A stretch of DNA of 64,000 nucleotides, taken from positions 1 to 64,000 of the forward strand of contig NZ_AOIT01000016.1 of the NCBI RefSeq assembly GCF_000337475.1, read 5' to 3'. The translations under genes and the position numbers were made by a program. Shown here piece after piece: positions 41,888 to 51,048 of the stretch (its first letter is position 1; each line of letters starts with the position of its first letter). The notes under the pieces were generated by a model, which made no database searches, was not told where the DNA came from, and saw only the letters and a list, made by a program, of their open reading frames with translations. This DNA is from Natrinema limicola JCM 13563. Lineage in GTDB: Archaea > Halobacteriota > Halobacteria > Halobacteriales > Natrialbaceae.

Positions 41888-43572
41888 GCGAAACGAATAC
41901 CCAACCCAGCGAGGAGACGAACGCAGCGGCAGACGAGGCGCTTCAGGTCCTCCTGATCGAGGACAATCCTGGTGACGCCCGCCTCATTCAGGAGATGCTC
42001 CACGAGACCGACGAACTCGCAAAGCGGGTTCGTCTTGGCGAGGTGTCCGGGCGGACACCCGAAATTTCATGCGAGACGCGCCTCGAAGAGGCCCTCGAGA
42101 CCCTCGCGGACGAACACATCGACATCGTTCTTCTCGATCTCAATCTCCCTGACAGCGAGGGACTGTCGACACTCGAGACGACCCATGAAGTATCGGAGAC
42201 GCCGATCGTCGTCCTGACCGGCGTCCGCGATCAGCAGATCGGCGTCAAGGCGATCCAGCGCGGTGCCCAGGATTTCCTCGTCAAAGACGAGGTGACGAGT
42301 GAACTCCTGATTCGGACGATCCACCACGCGATCGAGCGGGCCCGCCAACAGCGGGACCGCCGTCAGCAGCGCGAGCAACTCGAGGCGCTCAACCGGCTGA
42401 ACCGAATCGGCCACGATATTACCCACGCGGTGATCACGACTGAGACGCGCGCGGAACTCGAACAACAGGTCTGTGACCGACTGGCCGAATCCGACGCCTA
42501 CCGGTTCGCGTGGATCGGCGAGGTCAACCCGGGCAGCGACCGCGTCTCCCCGAAGGCGGCGGCCGGCGTCGAAGACGGCTACCTCGACGAGATCGAGGTC
42601 ACCGTTGACGAAAACAAAAAGAGCGGACAGGGGCCAGCGGGCACGGCGATTCGAACTGAGCAGGTTCAGGTGATGAACGACGCTCGAACCGATCCCAAAT
42701 TCGAGCCGTGGCGAACGCAGGCACACGCCCGTGGCTATCTCTCGTCGGCAGCGGTCCCGATCGTTTACGAAGACCTCGTCTATGGCGTCTTGTGTATCTA
42801 CTCTTCATCATCACGTGCGTTCAGGGAACCCGAAACGGCTGTTCTCGTCCGTATCGGCGACGTCATCGCGCACGCAATTACTGCCATCGAGCGCCGGGAT
42901 GCCTTAGTCAGCGACGCCGTCATCGAACTCGAGTTTCGCGTCGAAGCACTCGCCGAACCCCTGGTCGAACTATCGGTCTCCGAAGGCTGTACGATCACGC
43001 TCGAGCAACTGATCAGTGGTGACGAGGCGCTTCTGGCGTTCGGTTCGGCACGGGACGTCTCCCACGATGCGTTTATCGATGCTGTCGAGCGAACCGACGG
43101 CATCAGCGACATCCGAATCCTGACAAGCAGACGCGACGAATTCGAGTTCGAACTCGTTGCACCGACGGCTGTCTCCCTGTTCGAGACGATTGCGACCCAT
43201 GGCGGCCGCGTCGCTGGAGCGACGATCGACGATGGAGAGTTTCGATTCATCGTCGAACTCCCGCGCGGCCGAGACACGCGCCAGATGATCGAACTCATCA
43301 AAGACCGGCGTGACGACGTTACCTACCTCGCCCAGCGGACGACCGAACGGAGCGAACGCGGCGAGACCCATACAGTGTCCGTTCTCGAGGACGAACTCAC
43401 CGAGAAACAGCGGGCCGCAATCGAGACGGCCTACTTCGGTGGCTACTTCGACTGGCCCCGAGAGAGCACTGGCGAGGAAATCGCCGATCGGTTGGGCATC
43501 GCACCGGCGACGTTCAACCAGCACCTCCGGACAGCCGAGCGGAAGTTCTTCGAATCGGTGTTCGGCGAGTAG
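41884..43572 (+). CDS. receiver-GAF-bat HTH regulator
   Basis: 562 residues. The receiver domain (about 20-140) has IEDNPGDARL, IVLLDLNLPDSEG and the KDE lysine. A coiled linker precedes a GAF domain (about 175-320, with WIGEVNPGSD and AVPIVYEDLVYGVLCIYS). The bacterio-opsin-activator domain follows (about 335-490), then a C-terminal HTH (LTEKQRAAIETAYFGGYFDW...LGIAPATFNQHLRTAERKF). It would link phosphorylation and small-molecule sensing to transcription. Translationally coupled to the preceding response regulator. Confidence 0.92.
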   Translation: MSETNTQPSEETNAAADEALQVLLIEDNPGDARLIQEMLHETDELAKRVRLGEVSGRTPEISCETRLEEALETLADEHIDIVLLDLNLPDSEGLSTLETTHEVSETPIVVLTGVRDQQIGVKAIQRGAQDFLVKDEVTSELLIRTIHHAIERARQQRDRRQQREQLEALNRLNRIGHDITHAVITTETRAELEQQVCDRLAESDAYRFAWIGEVNPGSDRVSPKAAAGVEDGYLDEIEVTVDENKKSGQGPAGTAIRTEQVQVMNDARTDPKFEPWRTQAHARGYLSSAAVPIVYEDLVYGVLCIYSSSSRAFREPETAVLVRIGDVIAHAITAIERRDALVSDAVIELEFRVEALAEPLVELSVSEGCTITLEQLISGDEALLAFGSARDVSHDAFIDAVERTDGISDIRILTSRRDEFEFELVAPTAVSLFETIATHGGRVAGATIDDGEFRFIVELPRGRDTRQMIELIKDRRDDVTYLAQRTTERSERGETHTVSVLEDELTEKQRAAIETAYFGGYFDWPRESTGEEIADRLGIAPATFNQHLRTAERKFFESVFGE

Positions 43573-43630
43573 TGGTCGGCGTCGCGGTCGCTAGCTTCGC
43601 TCGAGCGCGTTTTAAAAACGAGGAGTCTGT

Positions 43631-44233
43631 TTACGCTGCACCGCGAGGTTCGGTCGCGGGCGGGGTCACGTCTTCGACTGGCCGGGACGCCATCGCGACG
43701 GAGACCATCGAGAAGCCGGTCACGAGAAGACTTACGCCCACGAGCAGCCCGATCGCCCAGGCTGCCGTGGCCGGGAAGCCGGCCCAGAGGAGGCCAGCGA
43801 GGACCAGCGAGATAACGCCGCTGACGGCGATCGAGAGCCGTCCCGGGGCCGATCCCATCCACAGCGCCATCCCCAGTTCGACGATACCGTCGACGAAGAG
43901 GTACGCCACGAGCACCAGCGTCAGGGTAACGAGCGCGACAGCGGGCGCTGCGAGGACGGCCAGCCCGGCGAGTACCGAGACGATCGCAAGCGTGACCTGC
44001 CAGAGCGAGCCACGCCACCCGCGTGCCGTGAACGCGTGAACGCCGTGGACGACCCCGCCGACGACGAGAAGTGCGCCGAGCACGATCGATACCGAGAGCC
44101 CGGTGACGACCGGAGCGGCAATCGCGAGGAGGCCGATCAGCCCGACGATCCCACCCGCGATCGCGAGCGGCCGCCAGTCGTTCTCGAGGGAGACCCCCTC
44201 GGCGTACGTGGTGTCTGCTGTTTCACTGCTCAT
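43631..44233 (-). CDS. HdeD-family membrane protein
   Basis: 200 residues with six transmembrane helices, for example AIAGGIVGLIGLLAIAAPVV and VSIVLGALLVVGGVVHGVHAF, then SGVISLVLAGLLWAGFPATAAW and LLVGVSLLVTGFSMV. The FxxRGWRGSLWQV loop and the repeated GxxxL-x-G pattern match the DUF308/HdeD family, linked in bacteria to acid resistance. A TATA box (GTTATATAC, about 44258-44266 minus) lies about 29 nt before the ATG at 44233. Confidence 0.85.
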   Translation of the reverse strand: MSSETADTTYAEGVSLENDWRPLAIAGGIVGLIGLLAIAAPVVTGLSVSIVLGALLVVGGVVHGVHAFTARGWRGSLWQVTLAIVSVLAGLAVLAAPAVALVTLTLVLVAYLFVDGIVELGMALWMGSAPGRLSIAVSGVISLVLAGLLWAGFPATAAWAIGLLVGVSLLVTGFSMVSVAMASRPVEDVTPPATEPRGAA

Positions 44234-44417
44234 TATATTCACCACTACTACGTACGTCGTGTGTGTATATAACACAATTCTACGGTTTGACAGTAGCTCA
44301 CGGGCACAGACCAGTCCGAAACGGGGACGAACGGCGACAGCAGATCGACTCACAACAATCGAACTCGGTGGTCGTCGAACCACGGCGACTATCCCGACGG
44401 GTGTGATACCTCGAGCC

Positions 44418-44522
44418 GTGACAGACGATCGCGACGACTATCGCACGTGTGACCTCTGTGGCGAGCGAGTGCCGGCGGCTGTCTATCACGAGCACCTGCT
44501 CAAGTCGTGTCCCGGTCGCTGA
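44418..44522 (+). CDS. very small zinc-finger protein
   Basis: 34 residues from a GTG: TDDRDDYRTCDLCGERVPAA then VYHEHLLKSCPGR. C-x2-C and H-x5-C form one zinc-finger-like site. The frame continues upstream but composition drops there, so the start is uncertain. Probably real, but short size and the GTG start lower confidence. Confidence 0.5.
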   Translation: MTDDRDDYRTCDLCGERVPAAVYHEHLLKSCPGR

Positions 44523-44562
44523 GACTGCAAGCGAGGTCGGGGATCGATCACACTCGAGTCGG

Positions 44563-46314
44563 TTACTGCTCTTCGACGTGGCGAATCTCGCAGGCGATCC
44601 CGCGCGTGCTCTCGGCCATTTCGCGGCCGAACATCTCGGCGCGGCCGACGGCGAAGGCCTTCGGTCCCTCGACGATCACCTCGTCGCCGACGCGGATCTC
44701 CTCGTCGGCGTCGACGACCCCCGGCGCGAGCACGCTGCCGTGGGGGACGAAGCCATCGATCTCGACGCGCTTGACCGGCGCATCGCTTGCGAGCCAACGC
44801 TTTGCACCCTCGAGCGTAAATGACAGTGTGCCATACTGGGGCACCATCGTCGCGAGCTGGGTGTCCTCGCTGTCTCGAACCTGAATCTTCGGGTACCGGC
44901 TCGTGGTCTGGATGTCCACGAAGAGGGCATCGCCAGCGCCGTCACCGAGCAGGTAGTCAGCGATGGCACGGACGGTGTTGTGCTCGCGCTCGCGTTTGGA
45001 ATACTTGAGTTCCCCCGACAGCGCCTCGGAAAGGTTCGCAAGCGACTGGTCGTCGGTCGGGTGCTCGTCGACGGTGTACGTGACGTCGAGATCGAGTCGT
45101 TTCTCGACGCGCTCGACGATGTCGCGGTAGCCCTCGTCGGGAACGTGGGCGATGATCTTCGGGTACTCGTTGCGCTCGAGATAGCGCCGGAGGACTTCGC
45201 TGACGAACTGCTTTTCGTCTTCCGACCAGCGACCCGTTACCACGGTGTCGTAGTGTTGGGCGGGATAGGTCGTCTCGAGTTCCTGCGGGACGACGCCGAT
45301 GGGGCTGGTCATCGAGACGAGGTGACCGCGCCACTGGATGACGTCGTGGAACTGGCGGTGGCTCTGGGACTCGCTGTAGGGCTTGGTAGCCGAACAGGGC
45401 ACGAGCACGAGCGGATTGTCGAACCGGTTGCGATACCGCGTCGTCACCCGGTCGGCAAAGCGCTGGATCTCGACCCGGCGAAGCGTGTCCTCGGTCGCCG
45501 CGTCGATCTGGGCGTCCCGCAGAATCGGCGTTCGTTCCTCGAGATAGCCCCACTGCGAGTCGAGTTCGCGCATCGCGGCAGTGAGCCACTGGTCGTGACG
45601 TGCCTGCCCCTCGATGTAATCCCGAAGTCGACCGTCCCGGATCCGCCGACGGACGATCGCTAATTCGGCTTCGAGAGCGTTTCGGTTGTGTTCGGCACAA
45701 TCCTCGCGGGTAAACTCCTCGCGAGGCTGTTGGCAGGTTGGACACGAGCAGGGCAGTTCGTCGAGATCCTCGAGGAAGTACGCCTCGTCGGTCGTGAGAT
45801 AGCGGCCTTCGGTTCCTTTGACGACCGCTGCAGTCGCGTCGAAGAGGTCGACACCGGCATAGGCCAGCAGCGCGACGTTTCGCGGCGTCGCGACGCCGGA
45901 GAACAGCAGGGCAGTGTCGGCGGGGATCGCCTCGCGAACGTCGACGACGGCCTCGACGAGTGCCGCGCCGTGGCCCATCACCGACTGAACGTTCGAGAGG
46001 GCATAGGCGTCCGTGCCGTGGTCGTCGACGTGCTCGCTCGAGACGACGGCGACGCTCGGGTAGTCGACGTCGGGGACGTCGACAGCGAAGGATTCCTGGA
46101 CCTCCATGGCGGTCCCGCCGGGGAACGCCCGGTGGGGAAGGATGGTCAGTGTCGACTCGTCGCCGTCGGGAATCTCGCGGGACTGCCTCCAGAGCGAGCC
46201 CCCGTCTTCGAGGACATCGTCGACGAGTGCGGGCGTCGATCGTGGCGAGGACAGACGGAGTTCGCCCACGCGCGCGGCCCCATCGCGCTCGTGTACTTCG
46301 AAATAGTCGGTCAT
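44563..46314 (-). CDS. arcS: archaeosine synthase subunit ArcS
   Basis: 583 residues. ArcS modifies preQ0 at tRNA position 15 toward archaeosine, transferring lysine and then working with RaSEA. The N-terminal TGT-like domain has the zinc site CSCPTC...H (about residue 175-200), and the core segment LVPCSATKPYSESQSHRQF is ArcS-specific. The C-terminal PUA domain runs from VRVEIDGFVPHGSVLAPGVVDADEEIRVGDEV to the end. The frame extends to 46413, but homology starts at MTDYFEVHERDG. The partner genes tgtA and RaSEA lie 5-9 kb to the right. Confidence 0.93.
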   Translation of the reverse strand: MTDYFEVHERDGAARVGELRLSSPRSTPALVDDVLEDGGSLWRQSREIPDGDESTLTILPHRAFPGGTAMEVQESFAVDVPDVDYPSVAVVSSEHVDDHGTDAYALSNVQSVMGHGAALVEAVVDVREAIPADTALLFSGVATPRNVALLAYAGVDLFDATAAVVKGTEGRYLTTDEAYFLEDLDELPCSCPTCQQPREEFTREDCAEHNRNALEAELAIVRRRIRDGRLRDYIEGQARHDQWLTAAMRELDSQWGYLEERTPILRDAQIDAATEDTLRRVEIQRFADRVTTRYRNRFDNPLVLVPCSATKPYSESQSHRQFHDVIQWRGHLVSMTSPIGVVPQELETTYPAQHYDTVVTGRWSEDEKQFVSEVLRRYLERNEYPKIIAHVPDEGYRDIVERVEKRLDLDVTYTVDEHPTDDQSLANLSEALSGELKYSKREREHNTVRAIADYLLGDGAGDALFVDIQTTSRYPKIQVRDSEDTQLATMVPQYGTLSFTLEGAKRWLASDAPVKRVEIDGFVPHGSVLAPGVVDADEEIRVGDEVIVEGPKAFAVGRAEMFGREMAESTRGIACEIRHVEEQ

Positions 46315-46625
46315 ACTCGATATGACCGTGGCGGGCGAAAGAGGTTGTCGATCGCACGTGAGGACTCGATCCGGAAAGCTATTGACTACCATGCCCGTGT
46401 CTCTATCGATCACTGATAGTCCGAACTAGAATCTAATAGAAAAACTTGGGATATTAACCGTTATGGCCGTTCAAAATTCAGCGGCCCCTATAGCGCTAAC
46501 AGCTGGCCGGATGACGGTATCGGAGAACAGCGACACCGGCAGTCAAACTGGACGAGTATTCTCGGTTACTGTTATTTCGGGAATTGGACCACATCTTGTT
46601 TATTGGTCGCTAGCCAACGCCCCGT
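46315..46625. other. intergenic region between arcS and nosL
   Basis: 311 bp, AT-richer than the flanks, with no convincing gene. A TATA-like TTTATTGG at about 46598-46605 lies 25 nt before the nosL ATG. The promoter of arcS on the other side is not obvious. Confidence 0.55.
46598..46605 (+). promoter_or_regulatory. TATA-like box of nosL
   Basis: TTTATTGG about 25 nt upstream of the nosL ATG, consistent with a leaderless transcript. Confidence 0.45.
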
Positions 46626-47246
46626 ATGAACGTCCCAACTGTCGGTGCAGATGACGACCGACGTATCACCCGTCGAACGGTCTTGGGCGGCGTGGGTGCT
46701 GCCTCTCTCGCAACGCTTGCCGGGTGTTTCGGTGGGAGTGGGAACGGTGACGGGTCCGAGTCGGTCCCCGATCCGATCAGTATCGACGAAGGGAAAGAGT
46801 GTGATCAGTGCGGGATGATCATCGGGAACTATGACGGACCCGCCGGCCAGTCCCACTACGAGGATCCGACAGCACTTGAGGAACTTGACGAAGACCGCCC
46901 GGCACAGTTCTGTAGCTCACTCTGTACGTACATGTTCACGTTCAATCACGAGTCCGAACCGCAAGTAAGCCACTTGACGGACTATTCGGCCGTTGAGTAC
47001 GAGGTCGACACAAGCACTGCTCAAACTACCATTTCCCGCCATCTCGAGGCCGACGCGTTCGGCGACGTGACGGAACTCACGATGGTCGCAAACAGTGATG
47101 TCAAGGGAGCGATGGGTGAGTCTATCGTTCCGTTCAGTGACGCAGACCAGGCCAACGAGTTCCAGTCCGAATACGGTGGCGACATCTACGAGCACAGCGA
47201 AATTACGCAGGAACTCGTCAGTTCGATGATGTCCGGAGGGATGTAA
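46626..47246 (+). CDS. nosL: NosL-type copper-binding lipoprotein
   Basis: 206 residues. A twin-arginine signal (TRRTVLGGVGAASLATLAGC) with lipobox precedes the NosL domain, which has the Cu(I) site CDQCGMIIG near residue 60 and a FCSSLCTYMF cysteine pair near 97. The C-terminal half ends GESIVPFSDADQANEFQSEYGG. NosL supplies copper to nitrous oxide reductase NosZ; here it is convergent with nosDFY. The same fold recurs, without cysteines, in the N-terminus of NosD. Confidence 0.9.
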   Translation: MNVPTVGADDDRRITRRTVLGGVGAASLATLAGCFGGSGNGDGSESVPDPISIDEGKECDQCGMIIGNYDGPAGQSHYEDPTALEELDEDRPAQFCSSLCTYMFTFNHESEPQVSHLTDYSAVEYEVDTSTAQTTISRHLEADAFGDVTELTMVANSDVKGAMGESIVPFSDADQANEFQSEYGGDIYEHSEITQELVSSMMSGGM

Positions 47247-47333
47247 GCGCGGCCGCTTGCTTCTGATCGATCGCGTTCGATACTCCAACACCGTTCTGGT
47301 TTCGATAGACTAGTACCGAACGTCGAGGCACAC

Positions 47334-47360
47334 CCGATCGCACGGCTGCTGTGCGATCGG
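47334..47360. terminator. perfect hairpin between nosL and nosY
   Basis: ccgatcgcac-ggctgct-gtgcgatcgg is a perfect 10-bp stem with a 7-nt loop. It is followed on the plus strand by tatgtgaacgttttta, so it can end nosL transcription and may also serve the opposite nos operon. Confidence 0.65.
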
Positions 47361-47413
47361 TATGTGAACGTTTTTATTCGCTCCGGAAACGCTAATACGT
47401 CTCTGATGGCCGT

Positions 47414-48307
47414 CTAGCGGTTCAGGACCCACGTCGCGATCCCCAGCGACGTGGCCGTCCAGACGACGAGGCTCACGAGACTCGCGATCGGTGATGCGGC
47501 TGCCGGCCCGGTCCCTGACGCGACGACGATCGCACTCTCGAAGACGAGCCCTCGGTATGCGCTCAGCGGACTGAGCGCAAGCGCATATACGAGGCTGCCG
47601 TCGCCGATCGATCCAGCCGAAAACCCGTAGACGAGCGCCAGATCGAACCCGACAAGCAAGACGACGAGCGCGACGACTGACAGCGCGATCGCACTCCGTG
47701 TCCCACTGACGACGGCCGAAATCGCGATCGCGATAGCGAGGACCGTCAACGCAAAGAGGATCGTCAGGACGATGAACCGACCGAACAGGATCGGCGAATC
47801 GACGCCGGAGTGTGACGCATAGAGGGTCCGCCCCTCCTCTTCAGCGACGAAGACGAGTAGCACGGTGACGACGAGCGGAGCCACGATCGCAGTGAGCAGA
47901 CCGATCGCTCGCCCGACGTAGACGCCGGCAACGATCTCACGACTCGAGACGGGATACGTCTTCAGGACGTCGAGTTCGCCACGCTCTGCGTCGCCGAGGA
48001 TCGCGCGATAGCCAAACGCGATAGCGACGACCGGAACGAGCAACTCGAGTGGGGTAAGCAGGTCGACCAGCGTCGGGACGTATCCGCCCTGGACGCTCCC
48101 GCTGACCGAGCTAATCCCGAGTACGACGGCGGCAAAGGCGAGCGTGAGGATGAAAAACGTCCGCGTCCGGACGAGCGTCCGGAGTTCCCGTCCGATGATC
48201 GTCCTGAGGATGTGTCTCGGGCCGGGTGCGGTCGACTGCGAGCGACCGAACTGTTCGGTGGGCCGGTCGCGGGTGGAGTCACTCGGCGTGTTCACGTCGC
48301 CGCTCAT
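47414..48307 (-). CDS. nosY: ABC transporter permease NosY
   Basis: 297 residues with about six transmembrane helices after a disordered N-terminus. Typical NosY segments are IIGRELRTLVRTRTFFILTLAFA, LLTPLELLVPVVAIAFGYRAI, GELDVLKTYPVSSREIVAGVYVG and LSPLSAYRGLVFES. NosY, NosF and NosD form a complex that delivers sulfur/copper-site components during NosZ maturation. Its start overlaps the nosF stop by 4 nt. Confidence 0.88.
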   Translation of the reverse strand: MSGDVNTPSDSTRDRPTEQFGRSQSTAPGPRHILRTIIGRELRTLVRTRTFFILTLAFAAVVLGISSVSGSVQGGYVPTLVDLLTPLELLVPVVAIAFGYRAILGDAERGELDVLKTYPVSSREIVAGVYVGRAIGLLTAIVAPLVVTVLLVFVAEEEGRTLYASHSGVDSPILFGRFIVLTILFALTVLAIAIAISAVVSGTRSAIALSVVALVVLLVGFDLALVYGFSAGSIGDGSLVYALALSPLSAYRGLVFESAIVVASGTGPAAASPIASLVSLVVWTATSLGIATWVLNR

Positions 48308-49041
48308 GCGTGATCACCCACGACCTGCACGGTATCGCGGTGGCCGCCGACGGCGTGCTCGTACACTTGTCGCAGGGAGCTGCCACCCACTCGAGCCCGA
48401 ACGTCGGCGATCGATCCTTGTTCGGCGACGCGGCCGTCGGCGAGGATCAGCAGGTCGTCGGCGACCTGCTCGACGAGCTCTAAGTCGTGAGAGCTCAACA
48501 GGACCGCGATCCCCTCGTCGGCGAGATCGGCAGCGACGTCGAAGACGTGCAACCCCATGCTCGGATCGAGCCCGCTGCCCGGCTCGTCTAAGATGACGAT
48601 CGGTGGGTCGCCGATCGTCGCCTGTGCGATGCCGAGCAACCGAGTCATCCCGCCGGAGAGGGCTTCGACCGGTCGGTCGGCTGCGTTCTCGAGGCCAACC
48701 CGCTCGAGTTGGGCCATCGCGTCGGTCTCGTCGTCGCCGACGAGTGACGCGTAGAATTGCAGCGTTTCGAGTGCAGTAAAGCCGGGCCGAAACGCCGGAT
48801 GCTGAGGGAGATAGCCGATCTCCCGTGCGGTGTCGGGGCCGTTGTAGGTGATCGTCCCTGCCGTCGGCTCGTGGAGGCCGGCGAGGTCGCGAATCAGCGT
48901 CGACTTGCCGGCCCCGTTTGGGCCGATCAGGGCCGTTACCCGGCCGCATTCGATGGTCACAGAGACGTCTCGGAGTACGGAGACCGTCCCGTAGTCGTGG
49001 TCGATACCGGTCGCCTCGAGAAGGGGTGTCGTATCAGTCAT
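48304..49041 (-). CDS. nosF: ABC transporter ATPase NosF
   Basis: 245 residues with a complete ABC ATPase set: Walker A GPNGAGKS, Q-loop LPQHPAF, signature ALSGGMTRLLGIAQA (LSGGM), Walker B VILDEPGSGLD and the H-loop SSHDLELVE. The position between nosY and nosD, with short overlaps on both sides (4 and 8 nt), identifies it as NosF. It powers the NosDFY complex. Confidence 0.9.
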   Translation of the reverse strand: MTDTTPLLEATGIDHDYGTVSVLRDVSVTIECGRVTALIGPNGAGKSTLIRDLAGLHEPTAGTITYNGPDTAREIGYLPQHPAFRPGFTALETLQFYASLVGDDETDAMAQLERVGLENAADRPVEALSGGMTRLLGIAQATIGDPPIVILDEPGSGLDPSMGLHVFDVAADLADEGIAVLLSSHDLELVEQVADDLLILADGRVAEQGSIADVRARVGGSSLRQVYEHAVGGHRDTVQVVGDHA

Positions 49042-50971
49042 TGCTCGTCGTCCGCGTCAGTTCGTAGCAGGTCCAGGCTTCGTCTTCCCACTCGGTCTGG
49101 GAGAGCAGGTCGGGGTTGTTCGGTTCGCAACTCGGTGCTCGGTCGACGATGCTCCCGGTTCGCATGCCGGGGACCGACCCCTCGAGTCCGGCGAGGGCTT
49201 TGAGTGCGGGTGCTCGGGCGAGCGTCGGTGTCCCGTCGGTGCGGTGGAGTCGGCTGTCGGTGGGATCAGTCGGTGAGTATGACATGTCGGACTGGTCGCC
49301 GTTCGCGATACCGGCGGCTCCCTGCCAGTAGTTGCCATTGCCGCTATGGCTCCAGATGCGGAGCGGACCGGACATCGCGGTAGCGTGGACGTCGTTGCCG
49401 ACGAAGTCGTTGTTGACGACGCGGTTCGTCGGTAACATGGCGCTTGCCTCCGCGCCCACGTCGTTGCCGGCGATGACGTTGTGTTCGTAGATCGACGACG
49501 TCGAGGCGATGCGGAGTCCGAGGTCGTTTCCTTCGGCGATGTTGTTCGCGACGTAGTTCGCGCTGCCGCCCGGACTGAGGGCGTCTGCCGCGTCACGGAC
49601 CGTGTTTCCGACGACGGCGTTGCGCTCCGGTCCGGTCATGATGACGATGCCCGTGTCTGCCTGTCCGCGGAGGTCGTTGTCCGTCATAAGGCTATCGCCG
49701 GTATGCATCAGATGGGTACCGAGGAAGTTATCCTCGATCGTGTTCGAGCGGACGATCGTCTCCGGCGAGCGATAGAGATAGATGCCGTTTCGTCCGCCCG
49801 TGAACGTCGAGTCTTCGATGACGGTCGGCGACTGGAACAACAGGACGCCGGCGAGACCAGACATGGGATCGTCCGGACCCGACACCGTCACGTTTCTGAT
49901 GACGGCGTCGTCACTCTCATAGACGATGATGCCGCTTGCCGGTGTGTCGATACTGACGTTCTCGATCCGGAGGTCGGTGGCGTTGTACGCCGAGATTCCG
50001 GCGTCAGTTCCGGCGTAGTACTGCAGGAAGGAGGCGTCCCACGACTCCTCGTTGATGTCGACGGGGAGGTCGCCGGCCTCTCGTGTCACGTTGCCGACAC
50101 CGGTAATGTCGACCCCGCGAACCGCGACTCGCTCGCCGGTGACGGTGACGACGGAGCCGTTTCCGTCACCGCGAAGCGTCACGTTCCCCTCGCCAGCGAG
50201 CGTGATCGGTTGGTCGATTTCGATTTTCTCCTCGTACGTACCCTCGGGAACGACGACTGTCGTGTTCGCCGGTGCCTGATCGATCGCGTCCTGAACGGAG
50301 TCTGTGTCTTCGCCGACGACGATCGAGGTCGGCCGATCGAGCTGTCCGGACGTGTTGTCGATCCGTGCGTCCGCCTGTTGCTGCCGGTCGGTCACGCGGT
50401 CACGGGCGACTGCCGCGTCGTCGCGGTCGAACGATTGCTCGAGGACCGACTCCCAGTCGTGGACGGTGCCGCCGTACTCGTCGGCAAACGCCTGTGCGTC
50501 TTCGCGATCCCCGAAGGGGACGACGGTGTCACCGGCCGGCGTTTGTGCCTCACTGCCAATGACGAACGATGCCGTCTCGGCGTCGGTCCACCTGGGCGTC
50601 GACTCGGGGACCGGGTAGCCGTTCTCGTTGAGTTCGACACCGGTCTCGCTGTAGTCGGAAACGTAGACCGTCAGCGGATAGCCAAACCGCTGTTCGTGTG
50701 CGGGCTGGCGCTGCTGATCGACGAACGTCTCGACGCCGTAGTAGCCGACGACGTACTGATACTGCGAATAGAAGACCTGTGCGCGCGGGAGGTCGACCTC
50801 GTCGGAGAGTGCGTACTCGGACTCGAGGGTGAGTCCGACGGTCACCGTATCGTCGAAGGCGACGGGATCCGGCGAGGTCGATCCCACGTCGACAACGAAC
50901 AGCCCGACAGCACCGAGCGCAACGACGAGGAGAAGACCCAGAAAAACGGTGCTAAGAGAGCGGTCGATCAC
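49034..50971 (-). CDS. nosD: NosD with an N-terminal NosL-like domain
   Basis: 645 residues from a GTG. The N-terminal signal/anchor (LSTVFLGLLLVVALGAVGLFVV) precedes a region at about 60-177 (LPRAQVFYSQYQYVVGYYGV, VSDYSETG, GDTVVPFGDREDAQAFADEYGG) that resembles NosL but lacks its Cys residues. From about 225 a right-handed beta-helix follows: SIVVGEDTDSVQDAIDQAPAN, then many NxxxxNxxG turns. The C-terminus carries a small Cys pair (SCEP...TCYEL). NosD is the outside component of the NosDFY complex. TATA box at about 50995-51003 supports the GTG start. Confidence 0.88.
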   Translation of the reverse strand: MIDRSLSTVFLGLLLVVALGAVGLFVVDVGSTSPDPVAFDDTVTVGLTLESEYALSDEVDLPRAQVFYSQYQYVVGYYGVETFVDQQRQPAHEQRFGYPLTVYVSDYSETGVELNENGYPVPESTPRWTDAETASFVIGSEAQTPAGDTVVPFGDREDAQAFADEYGGTVHDWESVLEQSFDRDDAAVARDRVTDRQQQADARIDNTSGQLDRPTSIVVGEDTDSVQDAIDQAPANTTVVVPEGTYEEKIEIDQPITLAGEGNVTLRGDGNGSVVTVTGERVAVRGVDITGVGNVTREAGDLPVDINEESWDASFLQYYAGTDAGISAYNATDLRIENVSIDTPASGIIVYESDDAVIRNVTVSGPDDPMSGLAGVLLFQSPTVIEDSTFTGGRNGIYLYRSPETIVRSNTIEDNFLGTHLMHTGDSLMTDNDLRGQADTGIVIMTGPERNAVVGNTVRDAADALSPGGSANYVANNIAEGNDLGLRIASTSSIYEHNVIAGNDVGAEASAMLPTNRVVNNDFVGNDVHATAMSGPLRIWSHSGNGNYWQGAAGIANGDQSDMSYSPTDPTDSRLHRTDGTPTLARAPALKALAGLEGSVPGMRTGSIVDRAPSCEPNNPDLLSQTEWEDEAWTCYELTRTTSND

Positions 50972-51048
50972 GGTCGCCCGTTCGCTTCCACGGGAAATAT
51001 ATCGTCTGGTTTATTCCTCGAACCGACTGTCAACTGTGCTGACAGTCG

